The notes under the pieces: generated by a model
Database searches by the model: none
The model's input: the letters and a program-made list of their open reading frames with translations, nothing else
What the model was told of the DNA's origin: nothing
NCBI GenBank assembly: GCA_020344415.1
Contig: CP070825.1
Location: forward strand, 2,161,781 to 2,225,780
Origin: Candidatus Aminicenantota bacterium
GTDB lineage: Bacteria; Acidobacteriota; Aminicenantia; Aminicenantales; Aminicenantaceae
DNA: 64,000 bases
Reading direction: 5' to 3'
Program-made: the position numbers and the translations under genes
Shown here: positions 9,222 through 17,105 of the stretch, piece by piece
How the letters are laid out: each line of letters begins with the position of its first letter
How positions within the stretch are numbered: the first letter of the stretch is position 1

Positions 9222-10022
9222 CTATATCACTCCTTTTTCCCTCAATTTCTCAGCTAACTCAGCCGATGCCTCAGCTGGGGTCTCCCCTTCTATAATCGTA
9301 CACTTCCTTTCTCGCACTGGGATGAAAAGCCTTATTAGTTTTCTCCTAACAGCATCAGTTCCGATTCGAGAAGAATCGGCATTGATATCACTGGCATTCC
9401 ATACCGGGATATCCTTCTGGGATGCAGATATTATGCCCCACCCCGAGGGCAGCCGGGGTTGTCCTACTTCATGGCTTACAGTAATCACTGAAGGCAAGCG
9501 AACCGAAAACACCTGGTAACCATCAAGACTAACTCGCTTAACTCTCAGCTCTCCATCGGAAAATTCTACTTCTTCAGCCAAAGTTATTAAGGGAAAACCT
9601 AAGTTCTCGGCAACCAAGGGTCCAACAAGACCCTCATCCCAATCAGCAGATTGCCTGCCGCACAGTATCAGGTCACAGTGTCCAACCTTCTTAATCGCTT
9701 GGCTTAAAATGTAGGCAATGGAGAAACTATCTGAGCCCTCAAATGCAGTGTCAGTAAGGAGAATGCCTTCATCAGCTCCCATTGAAAGGGCATGCTTGAC
9801 TATGCTCTTTGCACTAACCTCACCAATGGATAAAATCGTTATCTTCCCGCCATGTTTCTCTTTGAGCCGCAAAGCTAGCTCAACCGCTTGCTCATCATAG
9901 GGATTTATCACGGAGGGAATCCCTTCAGGAGGCACTACCCGTTTTGACTCGGTATCCAGTTTAAACTTTGCAGGTGGAATCTCTGGATCGGGCACCTGTT
10001 TGACGCAGACTATTATATCCAT
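9222..10022 (-). CDS. etfB: Electron transfer flavoprotein, beta subunit (FixA type)
   Basis: 266 residues. N-terminal IIVCVKQVPDPEIPPAKF and PSVINPYDEQAVELALRLKE, central SADWDEGLVGPLVAENLGFP, and PSVITVSHEVGQPRLPS towards the C-terminus are ETF beta signatures for the nucleotide-binding fold. The ribosome binding site AAAGG lies about 9 bases before the ATG. It is the first gene after a 280-base gap filled with two family-A repeats, so it may be transcribed separately from fixCX. Whether this ETF bifurcates cannot be decided by eye. Confidence 0.95.
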   Translation of the reverse strand: MDIIVCVKQVPDPEIPPAKFKLDTESKRVVPPEGIPSVINPYDEQAVELALRLKEKHGGKITILSIGEVSAKSIVKHALSMGADEGILLTDTAFEGSDSFSIAYILSQAIKKVGHCDLILCGRQSADWDEGLVGPLVAENLGFPLITLAEEVEFSDGELRVKRVSLDGYQVFSVRLPSVITVSHEVGQPRLPSGWGIISASQKDIPVWNASDINADSSRIGTDAVRRKLIRLFIPVRERKCTIIEGETPAEASAELAEKLREKGVI

Positions 10023-10166
10023 CTCGACCTTTCTCTATGTTGTGTTGCTTAATTCGCTCGCCTTCAAGAACATCCTTTTTTAACTTATCTGAAAGCCGGC
10101 CCATATGAATTAAGCCTCTTCATCCCTGCCAATGCGGGTGCAGCGGGGAAAATCTCTACCTTTATA

Positions 10167-10302
10167 TGAGATTGCTTCATCATTCCATTCCTCGCAATGA
10201 CAAGGTGGGCTTGATGAATCAAGCCCCTGCAAGTGATTGCCGCAGCACTTCACTCCTCGCCATGATACCTCCAAGCGGGCTTAATAAATCAAGCCTCCAC
10301 AA
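10167..10302. repeat. Two tandem family A repeats between fixX and etfB
   Basis: Unit one, 10167-10232, is close to the copy at 8091: GAGATTGCTTCATC, ATTCCTCGCAATGAC, then the perfect hairpin GGGCTTGATGAATCAAGCCC at 10207-10226. Unit two, 10233-10302, is a diverged copy (GTGATTGCCGCAGC, CTCCTCGCCATGA, GGGCTTAATAAATCAAGCC). A shorter relic (GAATTAAGCCTCTTCAT) is near 10107. These fill the gap inside an otherwise compact gene set and may attenuate transcription between fixCX and etfBA. Confidence 0.75.
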
Positions 10303-10303
10303 A

Positions 10304-10582
10304 TTATCCGTATTGGTAACAGATACCAAATCCCGCCCTGGGTAGAGCCCATTCAATGGCACCTTTCTCACAGACAATCTGGCAACTGCCACACTCGAGA
10401 CATCCTTCATAGGAAAAAGTGATGTGTTCCTCTGACTCCTTGAAGCAATCAGCCGGGCAGGCAGGGATGCAATAATACTCCTCACACTTATTGCAGATAT
10501 CCTCGTGAATACTAATGTGAACTTCTTTATCTATATCATACTTGTTAACAGCCAGTTTATCTTCAATGCTCTTCGGATTCAT
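10304..10582 (-). CDS. fixX: FixX-type ferredoxin-like protein
   Basis: 92 residues, normal for FixX. Two cysteine clusters are seen: CNKCEEYYCIPACPADC and CLECGSCQIVCEKGAIEW. The second gives a standard 4Fe-4S motif. The protein ends in GFGICYQYG, a characteristic FixX C-terminus. FixX forms the iron-sulfur half of the ETF-quinone oxidoreductase with FixC. Its ATG overlaps the fixC stop by 4 bases (ATGA), so the two are translationally coupled. Confidence 0.93.
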   Translation of the reverse strand: MNPKSIEDKLAVNKYDIDKEVHISIHEDICNKCEEYYCIPACPADCFKESEEHITFSYEGCLECGSCQIVCEKGAIEWALPRAGFGICYQYG

Positions 10583-11868
10583 AATGACCTCTTCATTTGG
10601 ATCAGATCTCGAATTACCTGCCAGAAGGAAACTCTTTCCTTCATCGACTGTTTAAGTAATCTCCAGATTCTCTCCTTTGGTTTACCATCATTGGTGAAAA
10701 TCTTCTCTGCCAGGTCGCAGACTAGCTGAGGATATAAGCTGTAAACCCTAGGATTTTCCAAGAAATGTGGAGCCTTCTTGAAGGTCTCCAAATCCTTGAG
10801 GACAAAGCTCTCTCTTAAAAGTTCAGGGTAACAGGAAAGAGACTTCTCGGAGAAGTCCCCGCTCTTTTTGGCTCTGATAACAGTCTCTGCAGCGGCTAAT
10901 CCCGAAGCAATTGCAAAATTGGCTCCTTCCAGGGCCAAGCCTGTGGCCAGGACAAAGGCGGCAGCATCGCCAGCCACAAGAAATCCATCTTTATAAAGGC
11001 CGGGCATCATAGCTCTCCCGGCAACAGGAATAAGATGTGCTGAATATTCAACCAATTGGCCTCCGGCAACCAAATTTGCCACTGCTGGATGCTTTTTAAA
11101 TTCCTCCAGCATGTCATCAGCCCGTATCCTTTTCTCAGCTAGCTTACTCAGCTGAGCCACAATCCCCACTGACAGGCTTTCTTTATTGGTGTATATGAAT
11201 GCTCCCCCTGGAATATCCCTGGTGAACGCGCCGATAAACTCCCAGGCTACTCCTTCTTCTCCCGCTAAGTTAAAACGCTGCTCTATCAGATCTCTAGGCA
11301 ACTGGATTATCTCCTTTACTCCCTGTTTCATATCCTTTGGTGAAAAGCTGCTCCTGAGTCCGGCCTTTTCTGCCAAGGCGGAATTCACCCCATCACAGGC
11401 AATAACGACGCTGGCAGGAAGTTCATCGCCGCCTGCCTTTATCCCAACAACTCTTTTCCCGTCCCAGAGAAGGTCATCAGCCTGAAGCCCTGCAGCTACG
11501 ATTACACCCTCCTTCTCCGCCTTGGAAGCAAACCAGCGGTCAAACTTAGAGCGCAGCAATGAAATACCGTTATAAGGAATGTCCCCGAACTTTTTTGTAG
11601 TGAATTCAGTAGAAAGAGAAGATTCTGGGGTGAGCAAGGAAAATTTATTGCGAAGTATATACCTCTCAACCGGTGCTTCCTCCCAAAATTGGGGAAAAAG
11701 CTGATTTAAGGAGGGACCGTATAATACGCCTCCCCACATATTCTTTGCTCCAGGAAATTTTCCTCTCTCTATAAGTAGGGTCGCCAGCCCTGACTTTGCC
11801 AGGTTGTAGCCACATGCGGAGCCCGCCGGACCTGCACCGACGACTATAGCATCAAATTTTTGTTTCAC
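10579..11868 (-). CDS. fixC: FixC-type ETF:quinone oxidoreductase flavoprotein
   Basis: 429 residues from a GTG start (11866-11868). The Rossmann FAD motif GAGPAGSACGYNLAKSG is at the N-terminus, then GAKNMWGGVLYG, and the second FAD motif GFLVAGDAAAFVLATG lies about residue 295. These are typical of FixC and the N-terminal part of ETF-QO. FixC accepts electrons from ETF and passes them to the membrane quinone pool, with FixX as partner. No good ribosome binding site is seen, but the acyl-CoA dehydrogenase stop is only 18 bases upstream, so coupling is plausible. Confidence 0.93.
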   Translation of the reverse strand: MKQKFDAIVVGAGPAGSACGYNLAKSGLATLLIERGKFPGAKNMWGGVLYGPSLNQLFPQFWEEAPVERYILRNKFSLLTPESSLSTEFTTKKFGDIPYNGISLLRSKFDRWFASKAEKEGVIVAAGLQADDLLWDGKRVVGIKAGGDELPASVVIACDGVNSALAEKAGLRSSFSPKDMKQGVKEIIQLPRDLIEQRFNLAGEEGVAWEFIGAFTRDIPGGAFIYTNKESLSVGIVAQLSKLAEKRIRADDMLEEFKKHPAVANLVAGGQLVEYSAHLIPVAGRAMMPGLYKDGFLVAGDAAAFVLATGLALEGANFAIASGLAAAETVIRAKKSGDFSEKSLSCYPELLRESFVLKDLETFKKAPHFLENPRVYSLYPQLVCDLAEKIFTNDGKPKERIWRLLKQSMKERVSFWQVIRDLIQMKRSL

Positions 11869-11886
11869 TGTTTTTGCCGATATCTA

Positions 11887-13041
11887 TTACTTAAAGGCGG
11901 CCATCTCTAAAAGCTGTTGTCCTATGGTTAACTGATGCATTTGTGCGGTCCCACCAAGTATGGTCGCAGTGATTGCATCTTGATAATGATGTCCCACTGG
12001 GTAATCATCGATTGTACCAAAGGAGCCATGGATCTTTACCGCCTGAGAAGCTACCCAGAGAGCTGTCTCCGTAGCAAAATACTTAGCATAGGACATCTCC
12101 TTAATATGGCGAATACCGCGGGTTTTGAGATATGCAACTCGGTAAGCAAGCCATCTAGCTGCCTCTATCTTCGTCGCCATATCAGCGATTATTTCCTGTA
12201 TCAATTGGTGGCCACCGATAGGTTTTCCGAACTGAACACGCTCTTTGGCATACTTGATGCTCGAATCAAGGCAGCTCTGGGCAAGGCCCACGGCGCCAGC
12301 AGCGAGGAACAGCCGTGCGGTATCAATACCTCGTAAAGCATCTCTCAAAGCCCTTCCGCTCTCTCCAACCTGGTTTTCCACAGGAATCTCCATATCGGTG
12401 AATCTCAAAGTACCTTCACTACCACCTCTCCAGCTGATCTTCCCTTTCTGTGGCGTGCTTGAAAAACCAGGAGTGCCCTTTTCAACTAAAAAGGTTGCTA
12501 GTCCTTTGAGTCCCTTGCTTTTATCTGTTTGAGCTATAAATAGTACAACATCAGCTATTTCACCGTTGGTGATAAAGATTTTTGTGCCATTGATAATCCA
12601 ATGATTGCCGCTGCGGACAGCCGAAGTCTCAATCATGGATGAATCGCTTCCGGCAGTGGGCTCAACTACTGCTCCTGACATAATCTTTTCTCCTTTGCAT
12701 ACTGGAGGCAGGTATTTATTCTTCTGCTCATCGCTTCCGGCATCCAGAAGATTGGTTGCAGGTTGGATAGGACCGCTAACTGCGGCCTGAGTTATAGATA
12801 AACTGGCCATACAGAGTGCTTCCCAGATTAAAGCAGAGGTTACATAATCAAGGCCCAATCCTCCATACTCTTTTGGCATATGAGGCGCAAGAAGGCCTTG
12901 TGATGCTAACTTTTTTATGATTCCCAGATCAAATATCTCCTGGCGTTCATTTTCCTTGAGGGAAGGCAAAATCTCTTGTTCCGCGAATTTTCGAGCCATT
13001 TCTTTGAACATTCTCTGCTCTTCAGTTAATTCAAAATCCAT
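11887..13041 (-). CDS. Acyl-CoA dehydrogenase family protein lacking the usual catalytic Glu
   Basis: 384 residues with all three ACAD domains: N-terminal helical (MDFELTEEQRMFKEMARKFA), beta domain (AVVEPTAGSDSSMIETSAV, KIFITNGEIADV) and C-terminal helical domain (RGIDTARLFLAAGAVGLAQ, YAKERVQFGKPIGGHQLIQ). A GGAGG site precedes the ATG. In most ACADs the catalytic base lies in a YEGT motif near the C-terminus; here residues 362-365 read LGGT. The alternative base used by isovaleryl-CoA dehydrogenase is also missing (IDTAR instead of DYER). As I recall it, E. coli CaiA, a crotonobetainyl-CoA reductase working with FixABCX, also has GG at this place, so this enzyme could be a reductase or have an unusual substrate. 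Family is certain, reaction is not. Confidence 0.9.
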   Translation of the reverse strand: MDFELTEEQRMFKEMARKFAEQEILPSLKENERQEIFDLGIIKKLASQGLLAPHMPKEYGGLGLDYVTSALIWEALCMASLSITQAAVSGPIQPATNLLDAGSDEQKNKYLPPVCKGEKIMSGAVVEPTAGSDSSMIETSAVRSGNHWIINGTKIFITNGEIADVVLFIAQTDKSKGLKGLATFLVEKGTPGFSSTPQKGKISWRGGSEGTLRFTDMEIPVENQVGESGRALRDALRGIDTARLFLAAGAVGLAQSCLDSSIKYAKERVQFGKPIGGHQLIQEIIADMATKIEAARWLAYRVAYLKTRGIRHIKEMSYAKYFATETALWVASQAVKIHGSFGTIDDYPVGHHYQDAITATILGGTAQMHQLTIGQQLLEMAAFK

Positions 13042-13086
13042 TTTGTCCTCCGGAGATCTATATTATTATGACTCACATCTCCCCAA

Positions 13087-13479
13087 TTATTTTTCTACCA
13101 GCTCTACCAGAACCCCGTAAGTTCCTCGGGGATGAAGGAAGACAGCCATTCCCTCAGCACCTGGCTTTGGTTCACCCAGAATCTCTAATCCTGCGGCTTT
13201 AAGCGAAGCAATTTCTGCATTGATATCATCAACTTCATAACAGATATGGTGGAAGCCCTCGCCGCGCTTCTCCAGGAATTTTGCTACGACTCCTTCATTC
13301 CCTATGGGCTGCAGGAGCTCAATCAGAGTATTTCCGACATCGACCATGCTCACTCTGAGCGTTCCGTCACCCCCGATGATCGGATCAGACGATTCCAGTC
13401 CAAAAGCAGAGCGATAAAACTCTCTAGCTTCTTCAAGATTTTTAACAGCCATTCCCAGATGACTAACTTTTTTTATCAT
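13087..13479 (-). CDS. mce: Methylmalonyl-CoA epimerase
   Basis: 131 residues from ATG 13479. The open frame reaches 13530, but GGGGGA lies 5 bases before the 13479 ATG and the protein then begins MIKKVSHLGMAVKNLEEA, as in the family. It belongs to the glyoxalase/VOC fold, with metal-binding residues in SHLG, FHHICYEVDD and VLVELVEK. It interconverts the (R)- and (S)-forms of methylmalonyl-CoA in propionyl-CoA metabolism. It is the first gene of the fixC/acd group; the mutase and propionyl-CoA carboxylase are not in the window. Confidence 0.88.
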   Translation of the reverse strand: MIKKVSHLGMAVKNLEEAREFYRSAFGLESSDPIIGGDGTLRVSMVDVGNTLIELLQPIGNEGVVAKFLEKRGEGFHHICYEVDDINAEIASLKAAGLEILGEPKPGAEGMAVFLHPRGTYGVLVELVEK

Positions 13480-13540
13480 TTGCATCCCCCAATTAAATAA
13501 AACTTTTAAAGATAACGATGATACTGACATTGTTCAATCC

Positions 13541-13708
13541 TTGGGGAGAGGTATTCGCCTTTTTGTGATTTCTATCGAGCTTTAACATTCCCGCTTGTAA
13601 ACATACACGAAGAGAGTTCATAATTTTCAGCAAAAGACTTATAGCACAGGGAAAATGCGATGTCAAAATTTAGCCACTGTCCTGTCACTGTCCCATTAGA
13701 ACGAGCCT
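13541..13708. other. Intergenic, nothing recognised
   Basis: Divergent gap upstream of mce. No gene, tRNA or clear hairpin terminator is seen. A promoter for mce would be expected here, but I cannot point to one with confidence. Confidence 0.4.
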
Positions 13709-13840
13709 TTTTTTCTAATAATCTCGAATTTTCATTGACTGGGTATTATTCTTCTATATATTATTATCTGCAGAGCAGGCCAGAAGGTGGGAATTGAATA
13801 AAAATGAGCCGAACTCAACGCAGTCCCAAAAACCAATTTC
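13709..13840 (+). repeat. Family E 132-bp direct repeat, left copy
   Basis: Matches 15846-15977 over 132 bases with no gaps and about 11 differences by eye. It starts TTTTTTCTAATAATCTCGAA and ends CCCAAAAACCAATTTC. The last 45 bases are almost invariant and hold a short frame from ATG 13804 (MSRTQRSPKNQF) preceded by a purine-rich AAGGTGGGAA. The single change within that frame is synonymous (AGT/AGC). The frame runs to a stop at 13861-13863 (19 codons). The copies flank the FadL gene as direct repeats about 2.1 kb apart. Confidence 0.85.
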
Positions 13841-13875
13841 CTGCGTTTTTAAGTGAAATTTAAGAAATTAGAAAA

Positions 13876-14129
13876 ATAAAGATCAAAAATCTATTTCAAT
13901 AAAGCCTTCTACACAATCCTAAATGAATATACTGATTTTGAGGAATCAAATACATCTTCAACTGAACGCCACTCATTCAAGCTCAGGACGGTTCTGAAAA
14001 AAGTATTTCATTACTCCTTATATGAATTAAGATACAAGATTGGGCATATCCTGCCAAAAAGATATGTTCCCATAACAGCCATTACTGTTGCTCAAAGAGT
14101 AAACGAAGAAAAAAAGAGCATTTTCTAGA
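13876..14129 (+). pseudogene. Possible remnant open frame downstream of repeat E
   Basis: An open frame of about 84 codons without an obvious start. It reads IYFNKAFYTILNEY, then SFKLRTVLKKVFHYSLYELR and KIGHILPKRYVPITAITV, ending in NEEKKSIF and TAG. The composition looks protein-like, and it lies just downstream of the short E frame (MSRTQRSPKNQF) but in a different reading frame, so it may be the rest of a frameshifted gene. I do not recognise the family. It could be chance. Confidence 0.3.
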
Positions 14130-14305
14130 AAATTAAGGGGTTTCGGTTCGGTTTATCGAATTTATATCCAAAAAAGTGAACTTATCCAAAGAGGAAGGAT
14201 TTCTAAATATGTATAAATTATTGCAAAACAATAAGATGATAAAAAGCGCCTATTCTGGCACATTTCTTGCTTACATTTTTAATCAGGAAATAATAGGAGG
14301 TTATG

Positions 14306-15682
14306 ATGAAGATAAAAAAATTTTATGTCGCTTCGTGTATCTTTTTTGGGTTTTTATGCTCCTTAGCTTTGGGAAACGGCCTGAATCTGAACGGCCTCGG
14401 CACAAGATCACTCTCAATGGGAGGAGCATTCGTGGGGCTTGCCGATGACTTCAGCACAATCTTCTGGAATCCTGCTGGCATGGCTTTCTTCAAACAAAAG
14501 TATTTCGGCTTCTATGGGACAGATATAATTCCCAACGGCTCCTATCGATTAAGCTCTCCGATGCCTTCCGGGGACATTCACGTGGTGGATGCAAAGACTG
14601 AGAGCAAACATTATTTTAGTGGAATGCTTGCCTATTATCATCCAATTGGCAGGAACTTTGTAGCTGGACTAGGCGTCTATACTCATTCAAGACTTGGAAC
14701 CGAATGGGATGGTGCAGACCTTGTAGGTATCGCGAATGGGAATTCCACCCTTAAATGGAGTAGCAGGATTGGGGTAGTCACTATTGCGCCCGGGATTGCC
14801 TATAACATAAACGACATCCTTTCTATCGGCGCCGCATTGAATATCAACTACGGAATGTTTGATGTTGCCATGCATGCTGGTTCTGTTGAGCCTGTCCTAA
14901 ACATGGTGATCGATCTGGGGCAGTACGAGGAAAGCATGAAAGGATGGGGATACGGTGCCATCTTCGGAATTCTGGTTAGACCCCATAACGTTTTAAGCCT
15001 GGGGGCGACTTTTAGAACAGCAAGCAGAATCGAATTCAGTGGAGAGGCCAGCATTTCCAACCTCTCCACTCTGGGCTTCATTATAGGAGGATATGACAAG
15101 GTCGGCTCCACTGATTTAGAGAGGGAAGTCACATGGCCTGTCTGGATTGCAGCAGGCGTTGCCGTCTATCCCACAGAGAATCTTACTGTGACCGCCGACG
15201 TCCAGTATACACAATGGTCTCATCAGAAAGTCAAACCTTATGGAATTAGCGATATAGATGTTGGATTAGGGGCCTATATGCTGACTGACTACAAGGATTC
15301 ATTTTATGAGATCGTGATTAATTCTCTCAGGCCCATGTTCTGGGATGACACTCTCCAGCTCAGGTTTGGGGCCGAATACATGTTCAGATCTCTTGCTGTG
15401 CGGGGGGGGTATTACTGGGATCCTTCTCCTGTTCCAGATAGAACCATGAATATTCTGCTTCCCAGCCATGACTTCCATGTCTTCACCTTTGGGCTCGGTT
15501 ACAGCCTGAAAAGTCTTCAGCTTGAAATTGGCCTTGAGTATTTAAACGGAAAAGAGAGGAATATCCCATCAGCAACTACTATGGGCGATCCATTAGCCGA
15601 TCCAGACTGGGCATCTGCCATGCCAGGCATATACAAAATGCACATCATCGCACCGAATATTTCGTTGAGTTATAGATTCTAG
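14306..15682 (+). CDS. FadL/OmpP1-type outer-membrane transporter
   Basis: 458 residues from ATG 14306. ATG 14303 is also in frame, but AGGAGG at 14295-14300 is better spaced (5 bases) for 14306. A signal peptide (about residues 1-22) is followed by LNLNGLGTRSLSMGGAFVGLADDFSTIFWNPAGMAF, the classic start of OmpP1/FadL barrels, then alternating strands and a C-terminal aromatic residue (SLSYRF). These proteins import long-chain fatty acids or other hydrophobic compounds. Its position inside a minus-strand acyl-CoA oxidation block fits uptake of their substrate. It is flanked by the two copies of repeat E. Confidence 0.9.
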   Translation: MKIKKFYVASCIFFGFLCSLALGNGLNLNGLGTRSLSMGGAFVGLADDFSTIFWNPAGMAFFKQKYFGFYGTDIIPNGSYRLSSPMPSGDIHVVDAKTESKHYFSGMLAYYHPIGRNFVAGLGVYTHSRLGTEWDGADLVGIANGNSTLKWSSRIGVVTIAPGIAYNINDILSIGAALNINYGMFDVAMHAGSVEPVLNMVIDLGQYEESMKGWGYGAIFGILVRPHNVLSLGATFRTASRIEFSGEASISNLSTLGFIIGGYDKVGSTDLEREVTWPVWIAAGVAVYPTENLTVTADVQYTQWSHQKVKPYGISDIDVGLGAYMLTDYKDSFYEIVINSLRPMFWDDTLQLRFGAEYMFRSLAVRGGYYWDPSPVPDRTMNILLPSHDFHVFTFGLGYSLKSLQLEIGLEYLNGKERNIPSATTMGDPLADPDWASAMPGIYKMHIIAPNISLSYRF

Positions 15683-15845
15683 CGACATAAGCTCAATTTT
15701 GAGGCCGAGCGCCCTCCCCCTTTAGGCCTAGCCTCAACTGGCTATGGCTGCTGAGGAAAGGACGGAATATCTATAAAAGTCGAAACACTGTGATTTAGTG
15801 GGCGAAGTCCATTCTGTAACTACCTTATTCCGGCACTTCCGCTAG

Positions 15846-15977
15846 TTTTTTCTAATAATCTCGAATCTTCATTGACTGGATATGTCTCTTCTATCCATTA
15901 CTATCTGCAGAGCAGGTCAGAAGGAGGGAATTGAATAAAAATGAGCCGAACTCAACGCAGCCCCAAAAACCAATTTC
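15846..15977 (+). repeat. Family E 132-bp direct repeat, right copy
   Basis: About 92 percent identical by eye to 13709-13840. The Shine-Dalgarno-like stretch reads AAGGAGGGAA here, better than in the left copy. The ATG frame at 15941 gives MSRTQRSPKNQF and then stops after two or three further codons, just where the similarity ends, running into the 3-prime end of the UroD-like gene. The rest of the 15683-15994 gap holds no recognised gene. Confidence 0.85.
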
Positions 15978-15994
15978 GTATGTTTTGACACTTC

Positions 15995-17038
15995 TCACAT
16001 CCATCCATTCTGGTAGCATGTCTCATACATCGCTACAATATTCTCCGGAGGGCTTGCCGCCTGAATATTATGGCAGGGTGCAAAAATATAACCGCCATCT
16101 TCTCCGAGAATACGAAGATTGTCTAAAACTTCCTGTTTGACTTCCTTAGTTGTTCCAAAGCAAAGTGTGTACTGATTGTCCATTCCTCCATGAAATATAA
16201 CATCGTCGCCAAATTCACGCTTAAGCCATTCCCGCTTCATGCCTTTTGATCGCCACTGAATCGGATTCAAGATATCAATTCCAATCTCTATCAAATCTGG
16301 AATGATCGGGTGGATACTCCCATCATTGTGGTGAAAAACGTATGCGCCAGCCTCATGCGCCAGATCAATCATGAGTTTCATACGAGGAATGAGAAACTCG
16401 CGGATGTGAGCAGGTGAAAACAGTAGGTCATTCTGTCCCCCCATGTCTTCAGATATATTGGTCAACATAACACTGCCAGGAATCTGTTCGTATAACCGAC
16501 TGGTTTTCTCATAGCTGAGATGAAAAAGCTTATCTAGACAATAATGAACAATCTCAGGATTCTTAATTATGTCCATATAACCCTGGGTTTCTCCGCGCAG
16601 CTTCCTATAGCACAGGAATGGCTCATGTTTTCCCCCGACGGTTGGGTACATCTCATTTCCTTTGAGCTGCATCTCAATCTTGCTGAAGTCCCACCAATCC
16701 GGGCGTGGCCACGTATAATTGCTTTTAATCTCTTCAACTGAATTGAACTCGGCCAGAGGATGATAGACACATTCCTTATAAACCCCGGATCCATAATCCA
16801 CTCCCATGTACTTGCATCCAAAAACATCCTGTCCTTTGGGAATCTTCGGTCCGATATAACTCGGCCTCAATTTAACGACAAAATCTACATGGAGCCTCTC
16901 GAGCAATTCCCGCTTATTGACACAGCCCACGTATTTCATAAGCCGAAAAGATGCCTCTGGTGTAGCCCAGTAGTCCATCGGAATACGATCAGGTTTCTGG
17001 CGTTTGAGAACAGCCAGCCATCGCTCACGAGGCGTCAT
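15995..17038 (-). CDS. Uroporphyrinogen decarboxylase-fold protein (methyltransferase-like)
   Basis: 347 residues, MTPRERWLAVLKRQKPDRIPMDYWA at the N-terminus, as in the UroD-like superfamily that includes corrinoid methyltransferases (MtbA, CmuA) and many uncharacterised enzymes. Near the C-terminus it has HHNDGSIHPIIPDLIEIGID, ILNPIQW, FHGGMDNQ and APCHNIQAASPPENI. The N-terminal arginines of true HemE decarboxylases are not obvious, so haem synthesis is unlikely. The zinc motif of methyltransferases (HxC...C) is replaced by HHND and PCHN. There is no corrinoid protein next to it. It precedes no coupled gene; the thiolase ends 67 bases upstream of its start. Confidence 0.75.
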   Translation of the reverse strand: MTPRERWLAVLKRQKPDRIPMDYWATPEASFRLMKYVGCVNKRELLERLHVDFVVKLRPSYIGPKIPKGQDVFGCKYMGVDYGSGVYKECVYHPLAEFNSVEEIKSNYTWPRPDWWDFSKIEMQLKGNEMYPTVGGKHEPFLCYRKLRGETQGYMDIIKNPEIVHYCLDKLFHLSYEKTSRLYEQIPGSVMLTNISEDMGGQNDLLFSPAHIREFLIPRMKLMIDLAHEAGAYVFHHNDGSIHPIIPDLIEIGIDILNPIQWRSKGMKREWLKREFGDDVIFHGGMDNQYTLCFGTTKEVKQEVLDNLRILGEDGGYIFAPCHNIQAASPPENIVAMYETCYQNGWM

Positions 17039-17105
17039 GGTTTCTTTGATAGAGCCCTCCCCTTTTTATAATTAAAATTGGGGATGGTCCTATATCTCTG
17101 TAGTT

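Noticed and set aside
13804..13863. 19-codon frame in repeat E as a leader peptide
   Set aside because: No attenuator or downstream gene on the same transcript is evident; listed only as part of the repeat.
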